Source: Spirochaetales bacterium (GTDB lineage: Bacteria > Spirochaetota > Spirochaetia > ARS1246). Taken from it: a stretch of 10,621 nucleotides of DNA. Below are positions 1 to 6,766 of the stretch, in pieces. Each line of letters starts with the position of its first letter. Position 1 is the stretch's first letter. The notes beneath the pieces were generated by a model. That model worked only from the letters and a program-made list of their open reading frames with translations, searched no databases and had not been told where the DNA came from. The position numbers and the translations under genes were made by a program. Where the stretch lies: assembly GCA_002688185.1 (NCBI GenBank), contig NZCE01000043.1, positions 1-10,621 on the forward strand, given 5' to 3'.

Positions 1-67
1 CCCCTCCCAGGAACTATGCAATAGCGTTGGTTTTAGCATAGCATATTATCGGGGTTATGAGTATTCG
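1..67. other. Region downstream of cheX
   Basis: These 67 bases follow the cheX stop codon on the minus strand. A 6-base inverted repeat (CTATGC at 14-19, GCATAG at 36-41) is present, but it has a 16-base loop and no T-tract, so no terminator is called. The che operon may continue beyond the window. Confidence 0.3.
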
Positions 68-550
68 TTACCTTTTTGCAGGGGAGTCTATACTAGTTTC
101 TACATTAATGTTTACCTTGAATGGCATGCCCTCGGCATCAAAAAGGAACTCGCTGTGTCCATCCAAATTGGCTATTTCCTTTTCATCAAACAGCATTGAC
201 GGCAGCGACATAATGTGCGTCTGGTTGCTGCCACAATAATCCGTCAGAAATCTGCCGGCGACGACATTTAGAATTTCCAAGAGGCAATCGTCAATCCTGT
301 CGTCATGCAATGCCCGCCAATCATCACCATAGATGTTTTCGACCAGAGATCGTTTGCATTCCGAAGGCAGAACCAATGCTATATCCCCCCGTATCGGCTC
401 CAAAAACGATATGTGCATGATCTGATTGTGTTGAAATCCCACTTTCGCTCCTTCAAGACGCGTCACATCCATAAAAGCCATATCAGCGAAAGTTTCTTCA
501 ATCGAGGTATCCAGAGAATGCTTTAGTGACTTGCTTTCAAGTGCTATCAT
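68..550 (-). CDS. cheX: CheX-type CheY-P phosphatase
   Basis: This 160-residue protein belongs to the CheC/CheX/FliY phosphatase family, which removes the phosphate from CheY-P. The single active-site signature E-x2-N is visible as E92-I-L-N95, inside L-L-E-I-L-N-V-V-A-G-R. Having one such motif and about 160 residues matches CheX rather than two-site CheC. No signal peptide or membrane segment is seen, so it should be cytosolic. The ATG at 550 overlaps the TGA of the upstream cheY-like gene in an ATGA arrangement. This implies translational coupling and makes that receiver the most likely substrate. It is the last gene of the che operon: 67 bp remain to the window edge and no convincing terminator is visible there. 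The weak similarity typical of CheX leaves exact orthology less certain than family membership. Confidence 0.85.
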   Translation of the reverse strand: MIALESKSLKHSLDTSIEETFADMAFMDVTRLEGAKVGFQHNQIMHISFLEPIRGDIALVLPSECKRSLVENIYGDDWRALHDDRIDDCLLEILNVVAGRFLTDYCGSNQTHIMSLPSMLFDEKEIANLDGHSEFLFDAEGMPFKVNINVETSIDSPAKR

Positions 551-918
551 GGTTCCCCCAATGCGTGCGCGACTTTTTTTGGTGAGATTGGTTTGCGTAT
601 TATGGCTTTCACGCCTTCTTGGTAGAGCTCCTCATCATTCCGGTCGTTTCCGACACTGGATATGACGACAACCGGTATGCCTTTGGTGGTTTCGCGCATT
701 TTGAGTTTCTTGATAAGCGTATTACCGTCCATCCTCGGCATCCTCAAATCGCTGAGGATCAAGTCCACCGGTTGTTCTTGAAGAATGCTCACAGCCCTCA
801 AGCCGTCTTCAGCCTCCAAATAAGTAGAATTATCATATCCGGCGATCTCAAAACACCTTCTGATAATCAGCCTTGATGTCTCTGAATCATCCACAATGAG
901 TATTCTTTCAAAATCCAT
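547..918 (-). CDS. cheY: CheY-like single-domain response regulator
   Basis: This is a stand-alone receiver domain of 123 residues, likely the phosphoryl acceptor for the CheA of the same operon. All hallmark residues are present: acidic pair D10-D11 (I-L-I-V-D-D-S), phosphoacceptor D57 (L-I-L-S-D-L-R-M-P-R-M-D-G), hydroxyl residue S87 (V-V-V-I-S-S) and K109 followed by P110 (I-I-R-K-P). No output domain follows, so it acts by protein contact, as CheY does at the flagellar switch. The ATG at 918 is chosen because GGGAGG lies 7 bases upstream; a GTG at 933 in the same frame would overlap that ribosome site. It begins 19 bp after cheD and ends inside the start codon of cheX. With no flagellar genes in view, its target could instead be a pilus or another output. 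Confidence 0.87.
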   Translation of the reverse strand: MDFERILIVDDSETSRLIIRRCFEIAGYDNSTYLEAEDGLRAVSILQEQPVDLILSDLRMPRMDGNTLIKKLKMRETTKGIPVVVISSVGNDRNDEELYQEGVKAIIRKPISPKKVAHALGEP

Positions 919-937
919 ACATTTGCCTCCCACGCTG

Positions 938-1429
938 CTATAGCGTCCAAGTTTTGTCGCCCGAAAATACCGTCACCTGGCCGCTTGCGACATCGACGCT
1001 TACCGTCCGGCTTTTGCTGCCGCCTACGTCCTCGGCCCTTACGCCGAGATTGTGTTTCCAAAGGCACTTCTTCACGGCAAGAATATTACGCTTACCGATA
1101 TTGAACCGGTTTTCCTCATCCATTATGTTCGAGCCTCCCGCCAATGTTATCGAGACATCAGGTCTCCGACCGTTGGAGACACCCATCTGCTTGAGAAGCA
1201 ACGGAAGGCCCGTATCCACAAAATATGAAGGTTTTGCGACCGCTTTCTGCTCGTTGACATTAGAATCGGGCAGAGCGAGATGAATAAGACCCGCGGATTT
1301 TCTTTTCCTATCATGCACAATCACCGCAACACAGGATCCCAGGGCAAAAGTTCTGATAGTGTCTTCCGGGCTGCTCGATATTTTGCATTCTCCAATGCCT
1401 ACTTTCACCAGCTTCTTCTCAAGTGTCAT
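938..1429 (-). CDS. cheD: Chemoreceptor glutamine deamidase CheD
   Basis: CheD hydrolyses particular receptor glutamines to glutamate, tuning receptor output; in CheC/CheX systems it links adaptation to CheY-P. The catalytic residues align with the Thermotoga maritima CheD triad at a constant offset: T27, C33 (A-L-G-S-C-V-A-V) and H50 (G-L-I-H-L-A-L-P). The family's glycine-rich stretch L-A-G-G-S-N and the following N-I-G-K-R-N are also present. From the ATG at 1429 the protein is 163 residues, the usual CheD length. A more upstream in-frame start (1537) would overlap the end of the receptor gene and add 36 residues with no family similarity, so it is rejected. The ribosome site is only modest (AAAAGG about 7 bases upstream). 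Its substrate is probably the receptor encoded just upstream. A stem-loop lies in the 73-bp gap before it. Confidence 0.9.
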   Translation of the reverse strand: MTLEKKLVKVGIGECKISSSPEDTIRTFALGSCVAVIVHDRKRKSAGLIHLALPDSNVNEQKAVAKPSYFVDTGLPLLLKQMGVSNGRRPDVSITLAGGSNIMDEENRFNIGKRNILAVKKCLWKHNLGVRAEDVGGSKSRTVSVDVASGQVTVFSGDKTWTL

Positions 1430-1467
1430 CCTCTGGCCTTTTGATCTCCCTATTGAATGGACTGATT

Positions 1468-1493
1468 GGCTACAAAACTTGGATTTTGTGGCC
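1468..1493 (-). other. Stem-loop between the receptor gene and cheD
   Basis: The arms GGCTACAAAA (1468-1477) and TTTTGTGGCC (1484-1493) surround a 6-base loop. In the minus-strand transcript nine of ten positions pair, with one A-C mismatch. It begins about 10 bases after the receptor stop codon and is not followed by a U-tract, so it is not a standard intrinsic terminator. An internal mRNA-stabilising or processing hairpin that sets cheD dosage is possible. This is inference. Confidence 0.4.
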
Positions 1494-1502
1494 GCATGTC
1501 CT

Positions 1503-3848
1503 TTAGTATTTGCCAAAATCAGCATCATCGAGCTCAATCACCCCAACTTCTTCATGATAGATAGTATCCGCCTTTCTCTTGCCGTTCTCCGTCAATCTAA
1601 AGCGCGAAATCATTTCCTTGAGCTGCTGCGCTTGTGAAGATAATTCTTCCGACGCTGAGGCGCCTTGCTCGGCGCTCGCAGTGTTCGACTGAGTTACCTG
1701 ATCTATCTGTTCAAGACCGCCGCTTATCTGCTCAATGCCTTGAGCCTGTTCATTGCTGGCCAAGGCAATGTCTCCGAGATAGTCGGCGACCTTTGTAGCG
1801 CTCTCCACGATACCCTCGAGTTGTTCGGCGGTTATCCCCGCAGACTTGGTACCTTCCTCGATATTCCTGATGGACTCTTCCACCATGGCGGTTGTATTTT
1901 TGACCGCATCAGCGCTGCGGACCGCGAGATTGCGAACTTCTTCTGCAACCACGGCGAATCCTTTTCCATACTTCCCTGCTCGGGCGGCTTCAACATTGGC
2001 GTTGAGGGCAAGTAAGTTTATCTGAAACGCGATATCATCGATTACCTTTATGATCTTTTTGATTTCATCCGAGGACGTGTTGATTCTCCCCATTGCCGCC
2101 ACCAGCAGACCCATCTGTTCATTCCCATTTTCTGCGGACGCAGCGGCGGTCTTGGCCAGTGCATTGGCGCTAGTCGCGGTTTCTGAGTTCTGCCGCGATT
2201 GTCCGTTTATCTCGTTGAGCGATGAGCTGATTTCTTCGAGTGAGCTTGCCTGCTGTGTGGCGCCTTGCGAAAGAGCCTGGCTCGCCTGGGCCACCTGACC
2301 CGCCCCTGATGAGACTTGATCTACGGCGGTATTTACATTGCCTAGGACGTCATTCATCGATTCCACGATTTCAGCGAAACCATGATAAATACTGCCGTTT
2401 CGAACGCCGTTTTTCGCAAACGCCATAGTCAGGTCGCCTTCAGAGATGCGTCCGGCGATGGCGGCCATGGAAAACGGTTCATCTCCAAGCTGCGTGAGAA
2501 TGCTCCTTGCAGTGAGAAAAGATAGCAAGGCGGCAAGAATAATGAGGGCTATGGCCAGCGTCATATAGATCAGGTACTGCCGCTGGGCTGCGATCTGTAG
2601 TGCTGCGGCGGTTGTTGTCACGTCTGAGGCAAGCTGATTTTCCACCGTCTTTAAAAGGTTTATCTTCTGCGTTATCGTCTCAAACCAGTAGACTGCTTCT
2701 ACCCCAAAGTTTTCCTGTGTGAGCAGCTTGTTTAGAGCGCCAATTGCAGGCCCGTCACTTATCGAAATCGATGAATCTAGTTCTTCGACGCTCATTCCCT
2801 CTCGAGTCAGCCCGACCGCCATCTCCATGTTTTCTGCGTAATTTTCAAGAGTCTCTTTAACAATTCCCGCGCTGGTTACGGCAGCATCAGATAGATTGCT
2901 CAACTGAAGATACCTATCGAGGGTAGCCATAGCGTGATTGTACCGCGTATAGAACGTGTCTACATAATTGTCCCTGCCCCTCAATATGTAGTTCTTGAAC
3001 TGATGAATCAGACCTCCGTACCCGATGTCGGTGGTTAAATCGGCAAGAAGCTCCTTTCTCTGTTCTCGATTAAGAGCGATTGCCCTCATTCTCTCTACCT
3101 CGGCGACCGACGGGTCCTCCATGGCAACTTGGTAAAACTCCCGCTGCTCCTCGGTGGCAAAGAAAAGGAAAGTATCTATATACACTTTCTGTTCGGAAAC
3201 CAATGAAGCAAATTTGTTGAATGATCCCGCGGCAAAACGATCCTGAGCAAATGCATTGCTCATTACCGCGCGTTCAACCCCGGTCCGTTCCTTGCCCTGC
3301 AGAAAATTCACGTACGTGGAAAACCCGTTGCTTATCGCGGCATTCGAGCTGATTTTCACCACGTTTCCGATTACCGAGAGAAATGTGGCGTTCAAATTCG
3401 TATAATACGATATTGCTTTGTCCGCGGATGTGCTGAATGCATCGATCTCTCGGCGTGTTTCCTCTAGAGAATCAAGGGTCTGCACGGCTTCGTGCAGGTC
3501 GTTGTTAAACTCCGAGTTTAAGCGCGCACCGTTAAATTTGCCATAAAACACATGAACCGCCGCAGCTTTTGAGTCCGTGAATACCCGTTGGTTGCGGAGC
3601 TCTTCACTGAACTCCGCGCCTTTGCTACCGAGGTAGCCTGCCGTGGTTCCCCGCTCCTTTTGCAGCTCATGAACCAGATCACTTATGGAAACCGAAAGCC
3701 CCGTAAGGGACTGGATTGAGCCCATTTCGGTCCTGATAACTATTTTTTTAACGACTCCATCCGCTGAAAAATAGATCAGTCCTAAAACCGGGAAAAGCAG
3801 CATGAGCAAGATCTTGTTTTTCACTTTGATACTTTTGAATGACCCCAT
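1503..3848 (-). CDS. Methyl-accepting chemotaxis protein with NIT sensor domain
   Basis: This is a 781-residue transmembrane chemoreceptor. TM1 lies at about residues 12-29. The periplasmic part starts with a NIT (nitrate/nitrite-sensing) type helical domain, shown by E-L-Q-K-E-R-G-T-T-A-G-Y-L (61-73) and F-L-Q-G-K-E-R-T-G-V-E-R-A (182-194). It continues through G-Y-G-G-L-I-H-Q-F-K-N-Y (276-287) to about residue 424. TM2 is about 425-446, followed by a HAMP-like linker and a long signalling coiled coil. The hairpin tip is clear around 608-640 (Q-I-N-L-L-A-L-N-A-N-V-E-A-A-R-A-G, then F-A-V-V-A-E-E-V-R). Glutamine/glutamate pairs such as T-Q-Q-A-S (531-535) and A-E-Q-G-A (726-730) are candidate CheD or methylation sites. 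The C-terminus ends D-D-A-D-F-G-K-Y, without an NWETF-type CheR/CheB tether. It starts 8 bp after cheW, with GGAGAGGAG overlapping the cheW stop. The ligand is unknown; nitrate is only a family-based guess. Confidence 0.93.
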   Translation of the reverse strand: MGSFKSIKVKNKILLMLLFPVLGLIYFSADGVVKKIVIRTEMGSIQSLTGLSVSISDLVHELQKERGTTAGYLGSKGAEFSEELRNQRVFTDSKAAAVHVFYGKFNGARLNSEFNNDLHEAVQTLDSLEETRREIDAFSTSADKAISYYTNLNATFLSVIGNVVKISSNAAISNGFSTYVNFLQGKERTGVERAVMSNAFAQDRFAAGSFNKFASLVSEQKVYIDTFLFFATEEQREFYQVAMEDPSVAEVERMRAIALNREQRKELLADLTTDIGYGGLIHQFKNYILRGRDNYVDTFYTRYNHAMATLDRYLQLSNLSDAAVTSAGIVKETLENYAENMEMAVGLTREGMSVEELDSSISISDGPAIGALNKLLTQENFGVEAVYWFETITQKINLLKTVENQLASDVTTTAAALQIAAQRQYLIYMTLAIALIILAALLSFLTARSILTQLGDEPFSMAAIAGRISEGDLTMAFAKNGVRNGSIYHGFAEIVESMNDVLGNVNTAVDQVSSGAGQVAQASQALSQGATQQASSLEEISSSLNEINGQSRQNSETATSANALAKTAAASAENGNEQMGLLVAAMGRINTSSDEIKKIIKVIDDIAFQINLLALNANVEAARAGKYGKGFAVVAEEVRNLAVRSADAVKNTTAMVEESIRNIEEGTKSAGITAEQLEGIVESATKVADYLGDIALASNEQAQGIEQISGGLEQIDQVTQSNTASAEQGASASEELSSQAQQLKEMISRFRLTENGKRKADTIYHEEVGVIELDDADFGKY

Positions 3849-3856
3849 TGCGTCCG

Positions 3857-4378
3857 TTACTCCTCTCCCGAAATTTCAAGGTCTTGTCCGTTGGTGATCC
3901 GCTCAACGTCTATGAGGATAACCACTCTGTCCTCGATTTTGCCCAGCCCTTGGATAAAATCATTCCCGGTTGAGTCGGATTTGAAACTGGGCGGCGGCTC
4001 GATATTGTCGGCCACGATGTCTTGCACCTCGGCGACCGTGTCCACGATCATCCCGAGGGACTTGTCATTGATATTTACGATTACGATGCAAGTGCGATCA
4101 TCAAACTCCCGCCCATCCATGCCGAATCGTAGGCGGAGATCCATGACGGGTATAATTCTACCCCGCAAATTGATCACCCCCTTCAGATATCCGGTGATAT
4201 CCGGCACTGCCGTAATAGATTGAATTTCGATAATCTCGGTGACGTGGGCGATGCTTATGCCGTAAACCTCGCCGCCTAAGTTAAACAGCAAATACTTGTT
4301 ATCCTGAACATTTTCATCGTCGTCGACTGCAAGGAATAGTCCGTCATCAGTCGATTCTACATATGTTTCTTCCATCAT
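3857..4378 (-). CDS. cheW: Chemotaxis coupling protein CheW
   Basis: This is a single CheW domain protein of 173 residues that couples receptors to the CheA P5 domain in the signalling array. Family hallmarks are Y-L-L-F-N-L-G-G-E-V-Y-G-I (29-41), then G-V-I-N-L-R-G-R-I-I-P-V-M-D-L-R (67-82), the receptor- and CheA-binding core. They are followed by L-G-M-I-V-D-T-V-A-E-V (108-118) and a terminal V-V-I-L-I-D-V-E-R (152-160). An acidic extension of about 27 residues precedes the domain and is longer than in typical CheW. Two consecutive ATG codons (4378 and 4375) are possible starts. AAGGAG lies 3 bases from the first and 6 from the second, so translation may really begin at 4375. It sits 15 bp after cheA and 8 bp before the receptor gene, in one operon. 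Confidence 0.94.
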   Translation of the reverse strand: MMEETYVESTDDGLFLAVDDDENVQDNKYLLFNLGGEVYGISIAHVTEIIEIQSITAVPDITGYLKGVINLRGRIIPVMDLRLRFGMDGREFDDRTCIVIVNINDKSLGMIVDTVAEVQDIVADNIEPPPSFKSDSTGNDFIQGLGKIEDRVVILIDVERITNGQDLEISGEE

Positions 4379-4393
4379 TCTCTCCTTGAGATG

Positions 4394-6583
4394 TTAATTG
4401 AGTGATTCTTTCAGTATCGATCCGACATCGATTATCAAGCTGACCTGCCCGTCTCCCAGAATACTGCAGCCTGAAATTGCCCGCATTCTGCCGAGGTACT
4501 CGGGCAGGCCTTTCACGACTATCTGTTGATAGCCGGCGATTTCATCAACCAGCATTGTGGCCTTCCGGCCGTTTGCCTGTACCACAATTAAGATGCCGTC
4601 GGTTGCATCAACTCCGTTTTCACCGTTGAAGAACTCATGCATTTTAATCACCGGCAGAATCTCATCGCGCAAGCTCAAGACCTCCCGGTCCGCGTCCGCC
4701 TTGGTGATCTGGCTTCTGTCAGCTTTGTGAAACTCGAGTATATCTCCAAGGGGCATTGCATAGAGGAACTCGCCGACCCTTACGGTAATACCCTCTATAA
4801 TCGCGAGAGTAAGGGGAATTTTCAGAATAATCTCGGTGCCCTCTCCCTCTCGCGAACGGATATCGATCTTGCCCCGGAGCTTTTCGATGTTCTTTTTTAC
4901 GACATCCATTCCAACTCCACGTCCGGAGATCTCGGAAACTTTGGCAGCTGTTGAGAATCCGGGCTCTAAAATGAGATCCCATACTTCTTCATCACGCAAC
5001 TCTTCATTTCCGCTAATTAGATTTCTGTCGAGCGCCTTGTTCAAGATTTTTTCCCTCGACAGTCCGGCACCGTCATCTTTCACGGTGATCCAGATTTCGT
5101 TGCCTTCATACTTAGCGCCCAACTCCAACGTCCCGGTTCCGTTTTTTCCGGAATCAGACCGTATCTTCTCATCCTCTATCCCGTGATCTATGGCATTTCT
5201 GATGATGTGCACGAGGGGATCGGAGATCTCTTCTATCACGTTTCTGTCCATCTCCGTGTCTTGGCCGTATATGGAAAAATTTATTTTTTTTCCGAAGCGT
5301 TTCGAAAGGTCACGCACAAGCCTTCTCATCTTGTTGAACAGTCCCTCGAGGGGAATCATACGGACCGACATGGTGATTTCCTGCATTTCACGTGTTATTT
5401 TTGTCAGGTACGTAGATGCTCTACTGAAGCTTTCAATCTCAAGATCCTGGATTTCCGGGTTTTGGATTACCATTGATTCGGCGGTAATGAGCTCGCCCAT
5501 GAGATCAAAGAGCTTGTCCAGCTTTGCCATGTCGACACGGATATCTTTGCGCTCGGCCGAGATCCCGCGCGTGGCTTGTTTTTCCGTGCGGGATTGTACG
5601 TCCAGCGCGCCGCTTATTGCATCCTCAGTCACCTTTCCTTCGGCGACGAGTATCTCACCAAGCTTTCTCTCCTGATTCTCGAGTGCCTGATCAATTACCG
5701 CCTGCGTCGTCTCACCTTCATCGATCAGAATTTGTCCAAGTGGCCTGTATTGCCCGTCTGCAGTGTCGTTGCTGTTCTTCTCAGAGGTATGTTCCTTGGA
5801 CTTAACCAGCGTGTTGATCTGCCGTCTTAGAGAATCAAAGCCCGTGAGAATCGACGTCACCGTTGAGGTGCTCGCAGTGGCCTCCTGCCGCCTCACGGAA
5901 TCGAATATAGACTCGAGATCCATGCAGCTCTTTTCGATCTCGGCCAGCCCCACAAAGCCCGCATTCCCTTTAATGGTGTGGATTAGCCTGAACGGACCGT
6001 CTATCAGAGACGAGTCTACCGGATTGCCCTCAAGATCGAGAATGTCTTTCTCAGCCGCGTCGAGCAGATCTTTCGCCTCCTCTATAAACTTTACTACGAT
6101 CTCATCGGTTACCAGGTTTTCCGGGTTTTCGTCTTCCTTTGGGTCTGCTGTTACGGACTCGATTTTGTCTTTTAGCGCTTCTACATCGATATCAGGCTCG
6201 ACAACGGAAAATTCCTTGTCCTTCGATTCCAATCCGTCTGCGCTTTTCCCGATCCGGTCAATGGTGACTGCGAGAATATCGATTCCATTGAGCAAAACGT
6301 CTACGATTGCGGCGTCCGCTACGAGCTCTCCGGTTCGCAGCTGGTCCAGCAGGGTCTCCAAAATATGACTCAGTTCCTTGACACCTTCAAACCCAAAATA
6401 AGACGAGGTCCCCTTCATCGTGTGAATCGACCGAAAAATATCGTCGACTATTGAAAGGTCCTGCTCAGATTCAAGACTTAGGACTTTTTCCTCCATGTGC
6501 TCAAGATGATCCTGGCATTCATGGAGGAACATATTAAATACATCACTATCTTCTACTATGATCTTCTGACCACTATTGCTCAT
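4394..6583 (-). CDS. cheA: Chemotaxis histidine kinase CheA with two HPt domains and MshEN-like repeats
   Basis: This 729-residue cytosolic kinase autophosphorylates on HPt histidines and passes phosphate to CheY-type receivers. Domains in order: HPt 1 with H54 (S-I-H-T-M-K-G-T-S); a second HPt with H202 (L-I-H-T-I-K-G-N-A); two adjacent 24-residue repeats, 281-304 (P-L-G-Q-I-L-I-D-E-G ... A-L-E-N-Q) and 307-330 (K-L-G-E-I-L-V-A-E-G ... A-L-D-V-Q). Then come the dimerisation helices P3 (about 347-410, L-F-D-L-M-G-E-L-I-T-A-E-S), the ATPase domain with N-box H-I-I-R-N-A-I-D-H-G (459-468), G1 D-D-G-A-G-L (503-508) and G2 G-R-G-V-G-M-D (554-560), and finally the CheW-like P5 domain (about 592-729). 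No recognisable CheY-binding P2 domain is seen; the second HPt and the repeats take its place. The start at 6583 has AAGGAG 5 bases upstream and lies 15 bases after the predicted sigma-54 start site. It is first in the operon. Confidence 0.95.
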   Translation of the reverse strand: MSNSGQKIIVEDSDVFNMFLHECQDHLEHMEEKVLSLESEQDLSIVDDIFRSIHTMKGTSSYFGFEGVKELSHILETLLDQLRTGELVADAAIVDVLLNGIDILAVTIDRIGKSADGLESKDKEFSVVEPDIDVEALKDKIESVTADPKEDENPENLVTDEIVVKFIEEAKDLLDAAEKDILDLEGNPVDSSLIDGPFRLIHTIKGNAGFVGLAEIEKSCMDLESIFDSVRRQEATASTSTVTSILTGFDSLRRQINTLVKSKEHTSEKNSNDTADGQYRPLGQILIDEGETTQAVIDQALENQERKLGEILVAEGKVTEDAISGALDVQSRTEKQATRGISAERKDIRVDMAKLDKLFDLMGELITAESMVIQNPEIQDLEIESFSRASTYLTKITREMQEITMSVRMIPLEGLFNKMRRLVRDLSKRFGKKINFSIYGQDTEMDRNVIEEISDPLVHIIRNAIDHGIEDEKIRSDSGKNGTGTLELGAKYEGNEIWITVKDDGAGLSREKILNKALDRNLISGNEELRDEEVWDLILEPGFSTAAKVSEISGRGVGMDVVKKNIEKLRGKIDIRSREGEGTEIILKIPLTLAIIEGITVRVGEFLYAMPLGDILEFHKADRSQITKADADREVLSLRDEILPVIKMHEFFNGENGVDATDGILIVVQANGRKATMLVDEIAGYQQIVVKGLPEYLGRMRAISGCSILGDGQVSLIIDVGSILKESLN

Positions 6584-6608
6584 AGAAACTCCTTACATTG
6601 GCATTAGT

Positions 6609-6624
6609 TGCAAGTTCCGTGCCA
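6609..6624 (-). promoter_or_regulatory. Sigma-54 promoter of the che operon
   Basis: On the minus strand TGGCACGGAACTTGCA matches the sigma-54 consensus TGGCACG-N4-TTGCA at every defined position, with GG and GC separated by exactly 10 bases. Transcription should start near 6598, only about 15 bases ahead of the cheA ATG at 6583, leaving just room for its AAGGAG ribosome site (6594-6589). Sigma-54 promoters need an AAA+ enhancer-binding activator; none is encoded in this window. Confidence 0.88.
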
Positions 6625-6645
6625 ATTAGCAATAATCTTATGATG

Positions 6646-6664
6646 ATGCTCTCTCAAGAAGCAT
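6646..6664 (-). promoter_or_regulatory. Short inverted repeat upstream of the cheA promoter
   Basis: ATGCT (6646-6650) and AGCAT (6660-6664) form a 5-base inverted repeat with a 9-base spacer, about 48 to 66 bases upstream of the predicted cheA start site. It could bind a regulator or a bending protein, but arms this short can arise by chance. Confidence 0.2.
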
Positions 6665-6716
6665 ATGACCTTATTTATCCAATAACCTGGGTAATCATTG
6701 CTAAACTATTCCAATA

Positions 6717-6736
6717 ATGAAATGGTTGCGTTTCAT
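6717..6736 (-). promoter_or_regulatory. Candidate enhancer (activator-binding dyad) for the che operon
   Basis: ATGAAA and TTTCAT form a perfect 6-base dyad with an 8-base spacer, in the gap between the EAL gene stop (6767) and the cheA promoter. It lies at about -119 to -138 from the predicted sigma-54 start site, the usual range for an enhancer-binding protein. The dyad at 8655-8675 has nearly the same half-sites at nearly the same distance from its own sigma-54 promoter. That match is the main support for function. Confidence 0.5.
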
Positions 6737-6766
6737 AAGAGAACAATCCTGCTCGATGCTGCATCA

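Noticed and set aside
1..60. Inverted repeat CTATGC/GCATAG as a terminator for the che operon
   Set aside because: The stem is only 6 bp with a 16-base loop and there is no T-tract on the minus strand.
938..1537. Longer 199-residue version of CheD starting at 1537
   Set aside because: The extra 36 residues have no CheD character, overlap the receptor gene and pass through a stem-loop; the ATG at 1429 gives the usual family length.
4637..5830. Several long plus-strand open frames opposite cheA and the receptor gene
   Set aside because: They lie wholly antisense to genes with clear domain signatures, have low-complexity serine- or arginine-rich translations and lack ribosome sites.
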